DNA of 64,000 bases, from NCBI RefSeq assembly GCF_014189855.1, contig NZ_BJFN01000005.1, forward strand, positions 62,001 through 126,000, given 5' to 3'. Origin of the DNA: Buttiauxella sp. A111. GTDB lineage: Bacteria; Pseudomonadota; Gammaproteobacteria; Enterobacterales; Enterobacteriaceae. A program made the translations under genes and the position numbers. The notes beneath the pieces are model-generated. The model searched no databases. It was not told the DNA's origin and worked only from the letters and a program-made list of their open reading frames with translations. Shown in pieces: positions 20,896-29,410 of the stretch (position 1 is the first letter of the stretch; every line of letters starts with the position of its first letter).

Positions 20896-22080
20896 TTAGA
20901 TAGTCTGCTCATTTTGCTGGAATTTATGCGCAAGCGGCAGCCAGCAGAACAAAATCATCACGCCCATGGCGGTCATTAACATACCAAGGCTGAATTGCCC
21001 GGTTTGTGGCAGCAGGGCAGAAAACCACGCCATCGCTCCAGAACCAATGTTTTGCAACCCACCCACTAACGCGCCAGCGGTCCCTGCCAGGAACGGGAAT
21101 GGCTCCATCGCGCCACTGGTTGCCAGCGGGAATAGCATCCCGGCACCGAAGAAAAACAGCGCCGCAGGCACCAGCAGTGTCCAGATATTCATGAAACCGA
21201 GCCAGCCTGGGATCCACATCAGGATGCCCGCAATAAGGCAGCTCAAAACCGCCTGCCACATCAGCGATGAAAAACGGGCATTTTGTCGACCTGCGTACCA
21301 CGAACCAAAAAATGCCGCCGGAATCGGCAGAATAAACAGAATGCTGACGACAACACCGTTTAGCCCCAGCACGCCGCCCATCAATACGCCGGAGCAGGCT
21401 TCGAAGACCGCCACGCCAGCAAGGCCGCCCACCAACATGAGCAAGTAGCAGTTAAACGAGCCGCTACCCAGCAGTGCTTTGTAGCTCGCTACCAGGCGTT
21501 GAGGTTTGGCCTGAACGGGTCGAGTTTCTGGCAGCCAGCGCAGCATGCAGATCGCGACAATAATACACAGCACCAGCAGGAAGCCGTAGCAAGTGCGCCA
21601 GCCCCAAATGGAATCGAGCATGCCGCCAATCACCGGTGCAATGAGCGGGCTGACAAGGATCCCCATATTTAACAAACTATTGGCCTGGCGAAGCGATGAC
21701 CCTTCGTACAAATCGCGTGGCATGGTTCGTGCCATGACGCCCGCAACACCGGTTCCCATCCCCTGCAATGCGCTGGCAATCACCAGTGCGGTCAAATTGG
21801 TGGTAAACAGCGCCCACACTGTCGCGAGCATAAAGATGCTCATACCCGCCAAAATGACCGGACGGCGGCCAATGCGGTCTGAAATCGGCCCGTAGAAAAG
21901 CTGCGATACGCCATAGGTCAGCAAATAGGCTGCCATCACGCGTTGGATCGCGCCGTTGCGAACACCAAAGTCGTGAGCCATATCGGGAATAGACGGAATA
22001 TAAATGGTTTGCGTCATCTGCCCGACGGCAACCAGAAGAATTAACATCATCAGCAGGTGAATGTTGGCTAATTTTTTCAT
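20896..22080 (-). CDS. emrD: Multidrug efflux MFS transporter EmrD
   Basis: Inner-membrane H+ antiporter of the DHA1 major facilitator family, 394 residues as in E. coli, with 12 membrane segments. The loop motif LFYGPISDRIGRRPVILAG follows TM2, and the long conserved stretch TSGAMEPFPFLAGTAGALVG is present. E. coli EmrD exports uncoupler-type compounds, detergents and related drugs. It lies downstream of tisB in the same orientation, which is the E. coli arrangement, but the tisB terminator separates them. Confidence 0.95.
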   Translation of the reverse strand: MKKLANIHLLMMLILLVAVGQMTQTIYIPSIPDMAHDFGVRNGAIQRVMAAYLLTYGVSQLFYGPISDRIGRRPVILAGMSIFMLATVWALFTTNLTALVIASALQGMGTGVAGVMARTMPRDLYEGSSLRQANSLLNMGILVSPLIAPVIGGMLDSIWGWRTCYGFLLVLCIIVAICMLRWLPETRPVQAKPQRLVASYKALLGSGSFNCYLLMLVGGLAGVAVFEACSGVLMGGVLGLNGVVVSILFILPIPAAFFGSWYAGRQNARFSSLMWQAVLSCLIAGILMWIPGWLGFMNIWTLLVPAALFFFGAGMLFPLATSGAMEPFPFLAGTAGALVGGLQNIGSGAMAWFSALLPQTGQFSLGMLMTAMGVMILFCWLPLAHKFQQNEQTI

Positions 22081-22278
22081 TGTCTCAGGTGTGTTGTAGG
22101 GATTTATGTGCCAATGGTCAGTGTATAAATCTAACTGCGTCTAAAAATCGAGAGGAATCTACCACATAAAGACAATGAAGCCATATGGTGTAATGCTTTT
22201 TGATCGGGGATTTAATGGCAGCTTTTAAAGCCTGAACGGCAATTTTTGTTGCCAGCGAAACGGCAACTGAAATTTATT

Positions 22279-22306
22279 AAAAGGAGGCGGTTTCCCGCCT
22301 CCTTTT
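22279..22306 (-). terminator. Terminator of tisB transcript
   Basis: Read on the minus strand, AAAAGGAGGCGG pairs with CCGCCTCCTTTT around GAAA, followed by a T/A-rich tail. It lies about 22 bases after the tisB stop and before emrD. Confidence 0.85.
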
Positions 22307-22328
22307 GATGCGACTTGAAGGCCATGAA

Positions 22329-22418
22329 TTACTTGAAGTATTTCATGGCAACCTCAAGCAGTTGCAACAACGCAACCATGAGTTTCAGAAACAGAATAGC
22401 CAGTTCCATCAAGCCCAT
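22329..22418 (-). CDS. tisB: SOS-induced membrane toxin TisB
   Basis: A 29-residue hydrophobic peptide, exactly the length of E. coli TisB. It shares the pattern AILxLKLxVAxLQLLxxxxKYxK (here AILFLKLMVALLQLLE then VAMKYFK) but differs at about a third of positions. It should form an amphipathic transmembrane helix that depolarises the inner membrane and promotes persistence after DNA damage. On the minus strand ATG 22418 is preceded by AGGAGA at ideal distance. A LexA box and a long leader lie upstream, and the divergent IstR RNA is complementary to that leader. The gene is too short for routine gene callers. Confidence 0.9.
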   Translation of the reverse strand: MGLMELAILFLKLMVALLQLLEVAMKYFK

Positions 22419-22489
22419 ACGCTTTCTCCTGTGGCCAGGAGCACTGTCAGCCGACGCGCCTTTCCGCTGCCTGTAGTCTGCTGAATTTG

Positions 22490-22508
22490 TTGAAGTTACG
22501 TGGCGTGC
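22490..22508 (-). promoter_or_regulatory. IstR-1 target site in the tisAB leader
   Basis: Plus-strand sequence TTGAAGTTACGTGGCGTGC here parallels TTGATGTTGCGTGGTGTGC in IstR (22745-22763). As RNAs the two strands can form 18 of 19 pairs, counting G-U. In E. coli this interaction blocks the ribosome standby site of tisB about 70 or more bases upstream of its start; the spacing here (about 72-90 bases) agrees. Confidence 0.75.
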
Positions 22509-22607
22509 TCCTTCGAGGTTAAGGCACTGACGGCACCACCCGTTTCAGCCAGGACTTGTATTCCGCGGCGAATTGCGGCCTCAGAGCGCATCACTTTCAA
22601 CACAGTC

Positions 22608-22638
22608 AGTATAAATGTTTTGCTGTATAAAAAAACAG
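22608..22638 (-). promoter_or_regulatory. LexA box and -10 of the tisAB promoter
   Basis: CTGTATAAAAAAACAG (22623-22638) matches the LexA consensus CTG-N10-CAG. On the minus strand TATACT (complement of 22608-22613) is a good -10 just downstream. Transcription would begin near 22600, giving a leader of about 180 bases before tisB, as in E. coli. The same box may also control the longer IstR-2 RNA on the other strand. Confidence 0.85.
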
Positions 22639-22708
22639 TGTTTTGGTGAAAATGCGAGCATCTTCCCAGGCAGAGAATTTATGGTGTGCTTAAATTAACA
22701 GCAAGTGT

Positions 22709-22737
22709 TTGCGCGGCTATAGGTTTCGTCGTATATT
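22709..22737 (+). promoter_or_regulatory. Constitutive promoter of istR-1
   Basis: TTGCGC (22709-22714), a 17-base spacer, and TATATT (22732-22737). The predicted start near 22744 coincides with the conserved GGTTGATGTTG 5' end of IstR. Confidence 0.6.
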
Positions 22738-22743
22738 CTGAGG

Positions 22744-22833
22744 GTTGATGTTGCGTGGTGTGCGAAGCAGTAAATGCGCCAAAAGCACTAAGCAGTAAAA
22801 ACAAAAGACCTCGCCTCACCAGCGGGGTTTTTT
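22744..22833 (+). ncRNA. istR: Antitoxin small RNA IstR-1
   Basis: Small antisense RNA that inhibits tisB translation. It begins GTTGATGTTGCGTGGTGTGC, similar to the E. coli 5' region, and this part is complementary to the tisAB leader. It ends in an intrinsic terminator, ACCTCGC pairing with GCGGGGT followed by six Ts (22808-22833). At about 90 nt it is slightly longer than the 75 nt of E. coli IstR-1; the exact 5' end is inferred from the promoter. In E. coli the next genes are ivbL-ilvBN, which are absent here. Apart from this locus the 22419-22890 gap holds no other gene that I can see. Confidence 0.8.
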
Positions 22834-22890
22834 GTTTTTGGTGATGGGGTTTTTAGCTGAGGACAAAGATACGCGCTGCCCACCCTTCAA

Positions 22891-23187
22891 TTAGTTAGAG
22901 AATCCTCGCGGAACAGCCTGCCCAAAACCATCGCCACTGTCGGTGCTGTTATCCATTCTGCCTCTGGCTTCTAGCCTTTCTGCCCGCATTTGTTCGCTAA
23001 TCGCCTTGCGCTGTTCCGGGGTTAAATTTTCACGGTTGTTGAGGGGATCGAGCTGTTGCGAGCGGATAAACTCGTCGGTTTCGGTTGGACCATACGTACG
23101 ATGCCCGTCATAGCCTGAGGTATCCCTCGTAGCGCAGCCAATAATGGCGAACGGGATAAGCAATAACAGAGCAAATTTGTAAGCCAT
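22891..23187 (-). CDS. Small putative lipoprotein, function unknown
   Basis: A 98-residue protein with a lipoprotein signal: KFALLLLIPFAIIGC with the lipid-accepting Cys at position 17. The mature part is hydrophilic and charged (LTPEQRKAISEQMRAERLEAR, helical), ending in a Gly/Asp-rich tail. The frame is open to 23292, but the ATG at 23187 has AGGA before it and gives the signal peptide. I do not recognise a family with a known role. It is divergent from the DUF5666 gene at 23386. Confidence 0.75.
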   Translation of the reverse strand: MAYKFALLLLIPFAIIGCATRDTSGYDGHRTYGPTETDEFIRSQQLDPLNNRENLTPEQRKAISEQMRAERLEARGRMDNSTDSGDGFGQAVPRGFSN

Positions 23188-23385
23188 ATTTTTTCCTGTG
23201 CCAGCACGATGGATATCGAATTCACGCAGCGTATCACGATAGTTTAGCTGCGACTGTCTGGCGTCACACGATTCGACGAAATCTTTAAACACACTCTTTC
23301 ACTCCACTTTCCTCCCCAGTTTTCATTTGCGAATTACCCTTAATGAGCGTGCTAATTATTCATCTGCTGAATACTGGAGAGGGAC

Positions 23386-24003
23386 ATGATAAAGCATCGT
23401 TTTTCCGCATTATTGCTCAGTGCTCTGTTGCTGAGTGCGGGGGCTGTGGCGGCTCAGCCTGATAATGTTATTAGGCCAATTCGTGGAACAATTGATTCGG
23501 TGAATGGCAATGAGGTCACAATCACCACCCGTCAGGGGGAGAAGCTCGAGGTCGCTTTGACAGACAAAACCAAGGTGAATAGCGTCAGCAAGGCCAACAT
23601 CAGCGACATCAAGCCTGATAGTTTTATTGGCACGGCTGCCGTGCAGCAGGCGGATGGTTCGCTGAAAGCGTTGGAGGTGCACGTGTTTTCGCCAGACTTA
23701 CGTGGCTCAGGCGAAGGGTTTAATCCCTTTGAATCTGCAGACGGCAACGTCAACACGATGACGAACGGTACGGTTGGCAAACTGGTGAATAGCAATGGTC
23801 GCACCATGACGGTGAATGTTAAAGACCAGGAGAAAACGGTGATAGTTCCTGACGATGTTCCCGTTGTTTTGATTACCCCAGGAGTGCGGAACCTGCTGCA
23901 ACCCGGTACCAAAGTGGTGCTGCATGCCGTGAAAGACGATAAAGGCCAACTGGTGGCGCGGGGTATTTCTGCGGGCAGAGACGGGCTGACGCCGCCGATG
24001 TGA
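23386..24003 (+). CDS. DUF5666-type exported protein
   Basis: A 205-residue protein with a cleavable signal peptide (LLLSALLLSAGAVAA-QPDN). The mature part holds two similar OB/beta-barrel-like modules: IRGTIDSVNGNEVTITTRQG with GTAAVQQADGSLKALEVHVF, and GTVGKLVNSNGRTMTVNVKD with VVLHAVKDDKGQLVARGIS. This is the DUF5666 pattern. It is expected in the periplasm; the function is unknown. It is not part of the E. coli yiaD-bisC neighbourhood. ATG 23386 follows GGAGAGGG. Confidence 0.8.
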   Translation: MIKHRFSALLLSALLLSAGAVAAQPDNVIRPIRGTIDSVNGNEVTITTRQGEKLEVALTDKTKVNSVSKANISDIKPDSFIGTAAVQQADGSLKALEVHVFSPDLRGSGEGFNPFESADGNVNTMTNGTVGKLVNSNGRTMTVNVKDQEKTVIVPDDVPVVLITPGVRNLLQPGTKVVLHAVKDDKGQLVARGISAGRDGLTPPM

Positions 24004-24078
24004 GTTTTGGCGTTTGTGTTGGACTCAATAGCATTGCCCCGGGAGGTTCCCGGGGCGCGAGCGCATCAATTCTAATGA

Positions 24079-24741
24079 TTAGGACAGTGGGCTCAGCGTA
24101 ATTTCTACACGGCGGTTCTGCGCCTTACCGTCAGCAGTGCTGTTGCTGGCAATTGGGTTCGCAGGCCCCATGCCCGTTGTACGTACACGGTTTGCTGCAA
24201 CGCCCTGGGTTATCAGAGCACTGCCCACACCATCGGCACGCTGCTGGGAGAGCTTCATGTTCAAATCATTGCTGCCGGTGCTGTCGGTGTAACCCACGAC
24301 GTTAACCGCAGTTTTTGGATATTCTTTCAGTACCATCGCCACACCGGTCAGGGTGTTAGCGCCCGCTGGTTTCAGTGTTGCGCTGCTGCTGTCGAAAGTG
24401 ACGTTGTTTGGCATGTTAAGCACGATATTGTCGCCATTACGCGTTACGCTTACGCCGGTTCCCTGCATTTTTTCACGCAGTTTAGCTTCTTGCACATCCA
24501 TGTAATAACCAACGCCACCGCCTAATGCAGCGCCTGCTGCGGCACCAATTAATGCACCTTTGCCGCGATCTTTTTTCGATGACGAAAGAGCGCCGACGCC
24601 AGCACCTACCAGTGAGCCAATACCTGCTCCAATACCCGATTTACCCGCTTCACGTTCGCCGGTGTATGGGTTGGTAGTACAACCAGAAACTGCTAACGTG
24701 CCGCAGACAATAGCGGCAATCATCATGACGCGTTTTTTCAT
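24079..24741 (-). CDS. yiaD: OmpA-family lipoprotein YiaD
   Basis: Outer-membrane lipoprotein of 220 residues. The signal ends in AVSGC. A glycine-zipper segment (GAGIGSLVGAGVGALS...GALIGAAAGAALGGGVGYY, residues ~38-82) is followed by an OmpA-like peptidoglycan-binding domain with the motif VVGYTDSTGSNDLNMKLSQQRA and NRRVEI at the end. In E. coli, overexpressed YiaD suppresses a temperature-sensitive bamD mutant. ATG 24741 has AAGGAA upstream. It is divergent from bisC as in E. coli. Confidence 0.96.
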   Translation of the reverse strand: MKKRVMMIAAIVCGTLAVSGCTTNPYTGEREAGKSGIGAGIGSLVGAGVGALSSSKKDRGKGALIGAAAGAALGGGVGYYMDVQEAKLREKMQGTGVSVTRNGDNIVLNMPNNVTFDSSSATLKPAGANTLTGVAMVLKEYPKTAVNVVGYTDSTGSNDLNMKLSQQRADGVGSALITQGVAANRVRTTGMGPANPIASNSTADGKAQNRRVEITLSPLS

Positions 24742-24907
24742 CTTATTTCCTTTGTGAATTAAATAACTCAACCGCATGCTCAGCGGCGGTTGATTATGCC
24801 GCGTGAATGTGTAGAAGTTTCTATAGAGTCGTCTGAATTTCTAAATAAAATATTGAGTGGTCAATAGACCGCCACCTGCCCACTACCTGCAAACAGGGGA
24901 GCCCGAA

Positions 24908-27238
24908 TTGGCTAGTGCATCTTCATCAAATAAAAAAATTCTAACAGCCGCACACTGGGGTCCGATGCTCGTCGAAACCGACGGGGTACGCGTGATCAGC
25001 TCGACGGGCGCACTGGAAACCGGGCATGAGAATTCATTGCAAAGCGCCGTTCCTGACCAGGTTCACAGCAAGGCTCGCGTGCAATTCCCTATGGCCCGCA
25101 AAGGATTTCTGGCATCACCTGACGCGCCACAAGGTGTGCGTGGTGAGGACGACTATGTACGGATTAGCTGGGATCAAGCATTACAACTCATTCACCAGCA
25201 ACATCAACGTATTCGCGAGACTTATGGAGCAGCCTCGATTTTTGCTGGTTCCTACGGCTGGCGTTCCAATGGTGTGCTGCATAAAGCGGCGACGTTATTG
25301 CAACGTTATATGAGTCTGGCGGGCGGGTATACCGGGCATCTTGGCGATTATTCTACCGGTGCGGCGCAGGTCATCATGCCGTACGTGGTGGGCTCCAATG
25401 AAGTTTACCAGCAACAAACGAGCTGGCCTTTAGTGCTGGAGCATAGTGATGTCGTGGTGTTGTGGAGTGCTAACCCACTGAACACGCTAAAGATTGCGTG
25501 GAATGCCAGCGATGAGCAGGGCGTGAAGTATTTCGAACAACTGAGAGACAGCGGCAAAACGGTGATCACCATCGATCCGATGCGATCGGAAACGGTGGAT
25601 TTCCTCGGTGAAAAAGCACAGTGGATTGCGCCGAATATGGGCACCGATGTGGCGCTGATGCTGGGTATCGCCCATACGTTGGTGATCAATGGCTGGCACG
25701 ATACGCAATTCCTTGCCCGTTGCACGCACGGTTACGACAAATTTGCGGCTTATCTGTTGGGTGAATCTGACGGCCAGCCAAAAACAGCGCATTGGGCGGC
25801 AGAGATTTGCGGCGTACCGGCACAAACCATCGACTCTCTGGCGCGGTTATTCAGTGAAAAACGCACCATGTTGATGGCGGGCTGGGGGATGCAGCGTCAG
25901 CAGTACGGCGAGCAAAAACACTGGATGCTGGTAACACTGGCGGCAATGCTTGGGCAGATTGGTACGCCAGGCGGCGGATTTGGGCTTTCATATCACTTTG
26001 CGAACGGCGGTAATCCGACACGTCGTGCTGCGGTACTGGGATCCCTGCAAGGCTCGGTGAAAAACGGTATTGATGCCGTGGAAAAAATCCCGGTGGCGCG
26101 CATCGTCGAAGCGCTGGAAAACCCAGGCGGCGAGTATCAGCATAATGGGCTGCAAAAAACCTTCCCGGATATTCGAATGCTGTGGTGGGCGGGCGGTGCC
26201 AATTTCACCCATCATCAGGACACTAACCGTCTGATCAAAGCCTGGCAGAAGCCGGAGCTGGTGGTGATTTCCGAGTGCTTCTGGACGGCTGCGGCTAAAC
26301 ACGCGGATATTGTCCTGCCGATCACCACATCCTTTGAGCGCAATGATTTGACGATGACTGGCGATTACAGCAACCAGCATCTGGTGCCAATGAAGCAAGT
26401 CATTTCACCTCAGGGTGAAGCACGTAATGATTTTGATGTTTTTGCGCAGCTCAGCGCATTGTGGGAAGAAGAGGGCGCGACACGTTTCACTGAAGGGAAA
26501 ACCGAGCTGCAATGGCTGGAAGAGTTCTATGAAATCGCGCGTAAGCGTGGAGCCGCTCAGCAGGTAGAATTGCCTGATTTCCAACAGTTCTGGGATGCTA
26601 ACCAACTGATAGAAATGCCAGAAAGTGAGAAGAATGCCGCTTTCATTCGTTTTGCTGATTTCCGCGAGGATCCGCAGGCTAACCCGTTAAAAACCCCTAG
26701 CGGAAAAATTGAAATTTTTTCCGAGCGCATTGCCAGTTTTGCTTATGCTGACTGTCCAGCGCACCCGACCTGGCTTGCTCCGGATGAATGGCAGGGCAAT
26801 GCTGAGCCTGGCCAGCTCCAACTGCTTTCGTCGCACCCGGCGCACCGTTTGCACAGCCAACTGAACTATGCGGCATTACGCGAAAAATACGCTATTGCCG
26901 GACGCGAGCCGTTAACACTGCATCCCAAAGATGCCGCAGAACGTGGCATCGCCGATGGGGATTTGGTACGAGTCTGGAATGCGCGTGGGCAGGTGTTGGT
27001 TGGGGCGTTAGTGACGGAGGGTATCAAGCCGGGCGTGGTCTGTATTCATCAGGGAGCATGGCCGGATTTAGATGACCGGAAACTGTGTAAAAACGGTGCG
27101 GTAAACGTACTGACGCTGGATATACCGACTTCGCGGCTGGCCAATGGCTGTGCCGCGAATTCATCGCTGGTGTGGGCCGAAAAGTATCTCGGCCCAGTGC
27201 CGGAAGTCACAGCGTTTCTCCCTCCTGCCAGCTCATAA
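24908..27238 (+). CDS. bisC: Biotin sulfoxide reductase
   Basis: Cytoplasmic molybdoenzyme of the DMSO reductase family, 776 residues (E. coli 777), that reduces biotin sulfoxide and methionine sulfoxide. It has no Tat signal and no N-terminal iron-sulfur Cys motif, as expected for this subgroup. The Mo ligand serine is in [10 protein letters not shown], and MGD-binding segments such as [17 protein letters not shown] and [17 protein letters not shown] are intact. The start is a TTG at 24908 ([10 protein letters not shown]) with AGGGGAG six bases before it; a GTG further upstream lacks an SD. The 3' end overlaps convergent yiaC by 32 bases. Confidence 0.95.
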   Translation: MASASSSNKKILTAAHWGPMLVETDGVRVISSTGALETGHENSLQSAVPDQVHSKARVQFPMARKGFLASPDAPQGVRGEDDYVRISWDQALQLIHQQHQRIRETYGAASIFAGSYGWRSNGVLHKAATLLQRYMSLAGGYTGHLGDYSTGAAQVIMPYVVGSNEVYQQQTSWPLVLEHSDVVVLWSANPLNTLKIAWNASDEQGVKYFEQLRDSGKTVITIDPMRSETVDFLGEKAQWIAPNMGTDVALMLGIAHTLVINGWHDTQFLARCTHGYDKFAAYLLGESDGQPKTAHWAAEICGVPAQTIDSLARLFSEKRTMLMAGWGMQRQQYGEQKHWMLVTLAAMLGQIGTPGGGFGLSYHFANGGNPTRRAAVLGSLQGSVKNGIDAVEKIPVARIVEALENPGGEYQHNGLQKTFPDIRMLWWAGGANFTHHQDTNRLIKAWQKPELVVISECFWTAAAKHADIVLPITTSFERNDLTMTGDYSNQHLVPMKQVISPQGEARNDFDVFAQLSALWEEEGATRFTEGKTELQWLEEFYEIARKRGAAQQVELPDFQQFWDANQLIEMPESEKNAAFIRFADFREDPQANPLKTPSGKIEIFSERIASFAYADCPAHPTWLAPDEWQGNAEPGQLQLLSSHPAHRLHSQLNYAALREKYAIAGREPLTLHPKDAAERGIADGDLVRVWNARGQVLVGALVTEGIKPGVVCIHQGAWPDLDDRKLCKNGAVNVLTLDIPTSRLANGCAANSSLVWAEKYLGPVPEVTAFLPPASS

Positions 27239-27647
27239 TCCACGTCGGGTGGTGCGTTTCATTTTGCCAGGCGCTTTCTTCAATGCGAAAGCCCTGGTGA
27301 TGATAAAAATGCACTGCCCGATGATTCATCTGGTAAACCTCAAGGCTCAGCGCTGAAAAGTGCGTTTTGACGTGTGCCATCAACGCCTGTCCAATCCCTT
27401 TGCCGATGAACGGTTCACTCACAAACAGCGCACCAATAAAGTGTGAGTCCAGCACGCTGATAAATCCCACTATTTTGTCATTTTCGACATAAACCCAGGT
27501 CATTGATTGCGGAATATAGACATTCCGGACTATCGACTCACTTTCATGCCAGTAACGCTCGCGAATAAACGGATGTGCCTGAATGGTGCTGGCAAGCCAA
27601 ATATCGATCAGCTCATCCATTTCATCCGACTGCATACGGCGAATCAT
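27207..27647 (-). CDS. yiaC: GNAT lysine acetyltransferase YiaC
   Basis: GCN5-related N-acetyltransferase of 146 residues, the same as E. coli YiaC, which acetylates lysines of metabolic proteins. The acetyl-CoA pyrophosphate loop is [14 protein letters not shown], preceded by the core strand [15 protein letters not shown], and [16 protein letters not shown] supplies the C-terminal GNAT motif. It overlaps the tag gene upstream by four bases (shared ATGA), so the two form an operon. Its own 3' end runs into the bisC tail. Confidence 0.94.
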   Translation of the reverse strand: MIRRMQSDEMDELIDIWLASTIQAHPFIRERYWHESESIVRNVYIPQSMTWVYVENDKIVGFISVLDSHFIGALFVSEPFIGKGIGQALMAHVKTHFSALSLEVYQMNHRAVHFYHHQGFRIEESAWQNETHHPTWIMSWQEGETL

Positions 27648-28207
27648 TTCAGGTTATCTGGGTGGCAGAAACAGCTCGTCACATGGTCGTTAACCAGACC
27701 ACAGGCCTGCATAAATGAGTAGCAAATCGTCGAGCCTACAAATTTGAAGCCGCGTTTTTTCAGTGCTTTGGAGAGCGCGTCTGAAGCGGGTGTGGTGGTT
27801 GGGATTTCATCAAGCGTGGCGGCTTTCGTCACTTGCGCCTGATTGTCGACAAACGACCAGACAAACTCAGGGAATTTTTCGCCGTTCGCTTCCATCGCCA
27901 GGTATGCTTTCGCGTTATTGATTATAGCTTCAATTTTTCCGCGATGACGGATGATGCTTGCGTCCTGAACCAACAGATCGACATCGTCTGACTGCAATAA
28001 TGCTACCGCTTGCGGGTCGAAATTTTTAAAGCAGCGACGATAGTTTTCGCGCTTTTTCAACACGGTAATCCATGACAAACCGGCCTGCTGTCCTTCAAGG
28101 CAGATCATCTCGAAAAGATGTTGTCCATCAGTGACCGGCACGCCCCATTCTTTATCGTGATATTCCATGTAAAGCGGGTCCTGGGATACCCATCCACAAC
28201 GCAACAT
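27644..28207 (-). CDS. tag: 3-methyladenine DNA glycosylase I
   Basis: Constitutive base-excision repair enzyme that removes N3-methyladenine from alkylated DNA. It has 187 residues as in E. coli. The zinc ligands C4, H17, H175 and C179 are all present, and the recognition region MICLEGQQAGLSWITVLKKRE is intact. The frame extends to 28240, but ATG 28207 with AAAGGAG upstream gives the known N-terminus (CGWVSQDPLY). It is translationally coupled to yiaC. Confidence 0.97.
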   Translation of the reverse strand: MLRCGWVSQDPLYMEYHDKEWGVPVTDGQHLFEMICLEGQQAGLSWITVLKKRENYRRCFKNFDPQAVALLQSDDVDLLVQDASIIRHRGKIEAIINNAKAYLAMEANGEKFPEFVWSFVDNQAQVTKAATLDEIPTTTPASDALSKALKKRGFKFVGSTICYSFMQACGLVNDHVTSCFCHPDNLK

Positions 28208-28275
28208 ACGTTTCTCCTTTGATGAAATTTCTCGTGCCAACTTGACGTGCCAGATAAAGAGACAATAGTTAATTC

Positions 28276-28398
28276 AGGGCTATCCCTTACATACTTCAAG
28301 TCGCCTATTTGTTGGCTGCGTTTGCTCACCCGAATAAGCTCATCGGGATTCGCTCACTTGCTGCCTCGATGCACCTTGAATTATTTTTGGGCTATCCG
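28276..28398. repeat. ERIC-like palindromic element upstream of yhjY
   Basis: Outer arms ATACTTCAAG...CTTGAATTATTT and GTTGGCTGCGTTTGCTCACC resemble ERIC ends, but the core (CGAATAAGCTCATCGGGATTC) is shorter and different from the copy at 2207-2333. It probably represents an ERIC variant. It lies in the divergent tag-yhjY spacer, otherwise without features. Confidence 0.65.
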
Positions 28399-28458
28399 CA
28401 AGCCCGCCAAAAAGACTAAAAATATCGCCGGATTTGGCTCTTTCCTGGAGTCGCATTA

Positions 28459-29172
28459 ATGATAATAAAACTACGCAGTGGTCACCGTGTCACTCTCACC
28501 ACGGTGCTGGCTTTATGTTGTCTTACCTATGCTACGAATGTATTTGCCTGGCAACAAGAATATGTTGTTGAGGATGCACCGGGCGAAACACAGGATCGTT
28601 ATACCTGGGACAGCAGTCACCAACCAAGTTATAACGATATTCTCGCAGAACGGATTAATTCTTCTTTTACCTCCCAAAACCAGGAGGGGCTGTCGCTCGT
28701 TTCTGGTAACGATAGCGTTAGCGCTGATAACTCACTTTTGGGTATCGGCTGGAATATTAGTTTGCCTGGAAATATCACTACAGGGCCGACCGCAAAGTAC
28801 CGCTGGGACGGTTCATCGACAGGGATTTATAACGAATACGGTGATTCGGTTGTCGGGTCTGGATTTAACGATCAACTTTGGCATGCCAGCGTGTCTAGCG
28901 TGGGCTGGCGGCTGGATTCGTCGCTCGGCTACCTGCACCCGTGGGCACAGATAAGTTACAACCACCAGTACGGCGAAAACCTGTGGAAAGCCCAGTCAGG
29001 GCTGAGGGCGAATGTTGCGTCAGGCCAGGATAGCAACTGGATTGATGTCACCGTCGGTGCGGATATGCCAATCGGTAAAAATATGGCGGCGTTTGCTTCG
29101 TTGTCACAAGCCGAAGGTGTCACCACGGGCGAAACCTATATTTATAACCTTGGCGTCAGCGCAAGGTTCTGA
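28459..29172 (+). CDS. yhjY: YhjY family outer-membrane beta-barrel protein
   Basis: Exported protein of 237 residues with a signal peptide ending ATNVFA-W. The C-terminal two thirds alternate aromatic and polar residues (ATVGADMPIGKNMAAFASL-like strands) and end in LGVSARF, a typical terminal beta-strand with final Phe, so it is an autotransporter-type barrel. E. coli YhjY is annotated as an autotransporter beta-domain/lipase-like protein of unknown role. ATG 28459 has CTGGAG upstream. It lies between tag and yhjX as in E. coli. Confidence 0.85.
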   Translation: MIIKLRSGHRVTLTTVLALCCLTYATNVFAWQQEYVVEDAPGETQDRYTWDSSHQPSYNDILAERINSSFTSQNQEGLSLVSGNDSVSADNSLLGIGWNISLPGNITTGPTAKYRWDGSSTGIYNEYGDSVVGSGFNDQLWHASVSSVGWRLDSSLGYLHPWAQISYNHQYGENLWKAQSGLRANVASGQDSNWIDVTVGADMPIGKNMAAFASLSQAEGVTTGETYIYNLGVSARF

Positions 29173-29194
29173 TCATTCATTTAACCTTGTGCTG
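29157..29194 (+). terminator. Hairpin at the end of yhjY
   Basis: CAGCGCAAGGTT pairs with AACCTTGTGCTG (12 pairs, one G-U) around a 14-base loop; the yhjY stop codon lies in the loop side. Only a weak T-rich tract follows, so termination may be partial. Confidence 0.55.
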
Positions 29195-29300
29195 GTATAT
29201 TTAACATTTAATTATCAGCATTTACGCCATTTATAGCGATAGTAAGCACTAACCGTTCAAAGAATTAATCTAACGTCCAGGTCATTCATTCCCTTTCAGT

Positions 29301-29331
29301 GGCATTTCATTCCGCCCTGAGTGCATCTCAT
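29301..29331 (+). promoter_or_regulatory. YpdB (PyrR) operator of yhjX
   Basis: GGCATTTCAT, 11 bases, then TGCATCTCAT. E. coli YpdB, the regulator of the pyruvate-sensing YpdAB system, binds two GGCATTTCAT repeats separated by 11 bases upstream of yhjX. The first repeat is perfect here, the second has two changes, and the spacing is exact. Confidence 0.85.
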
Positions 29332-29410
29332 GCCTTTTTCTCCTGGAATAAAATGCACTTCGTTACTCTTAGCGGCAGAAGATTTCTCTTAAATTTTGCG
29401 GACATCTGCC

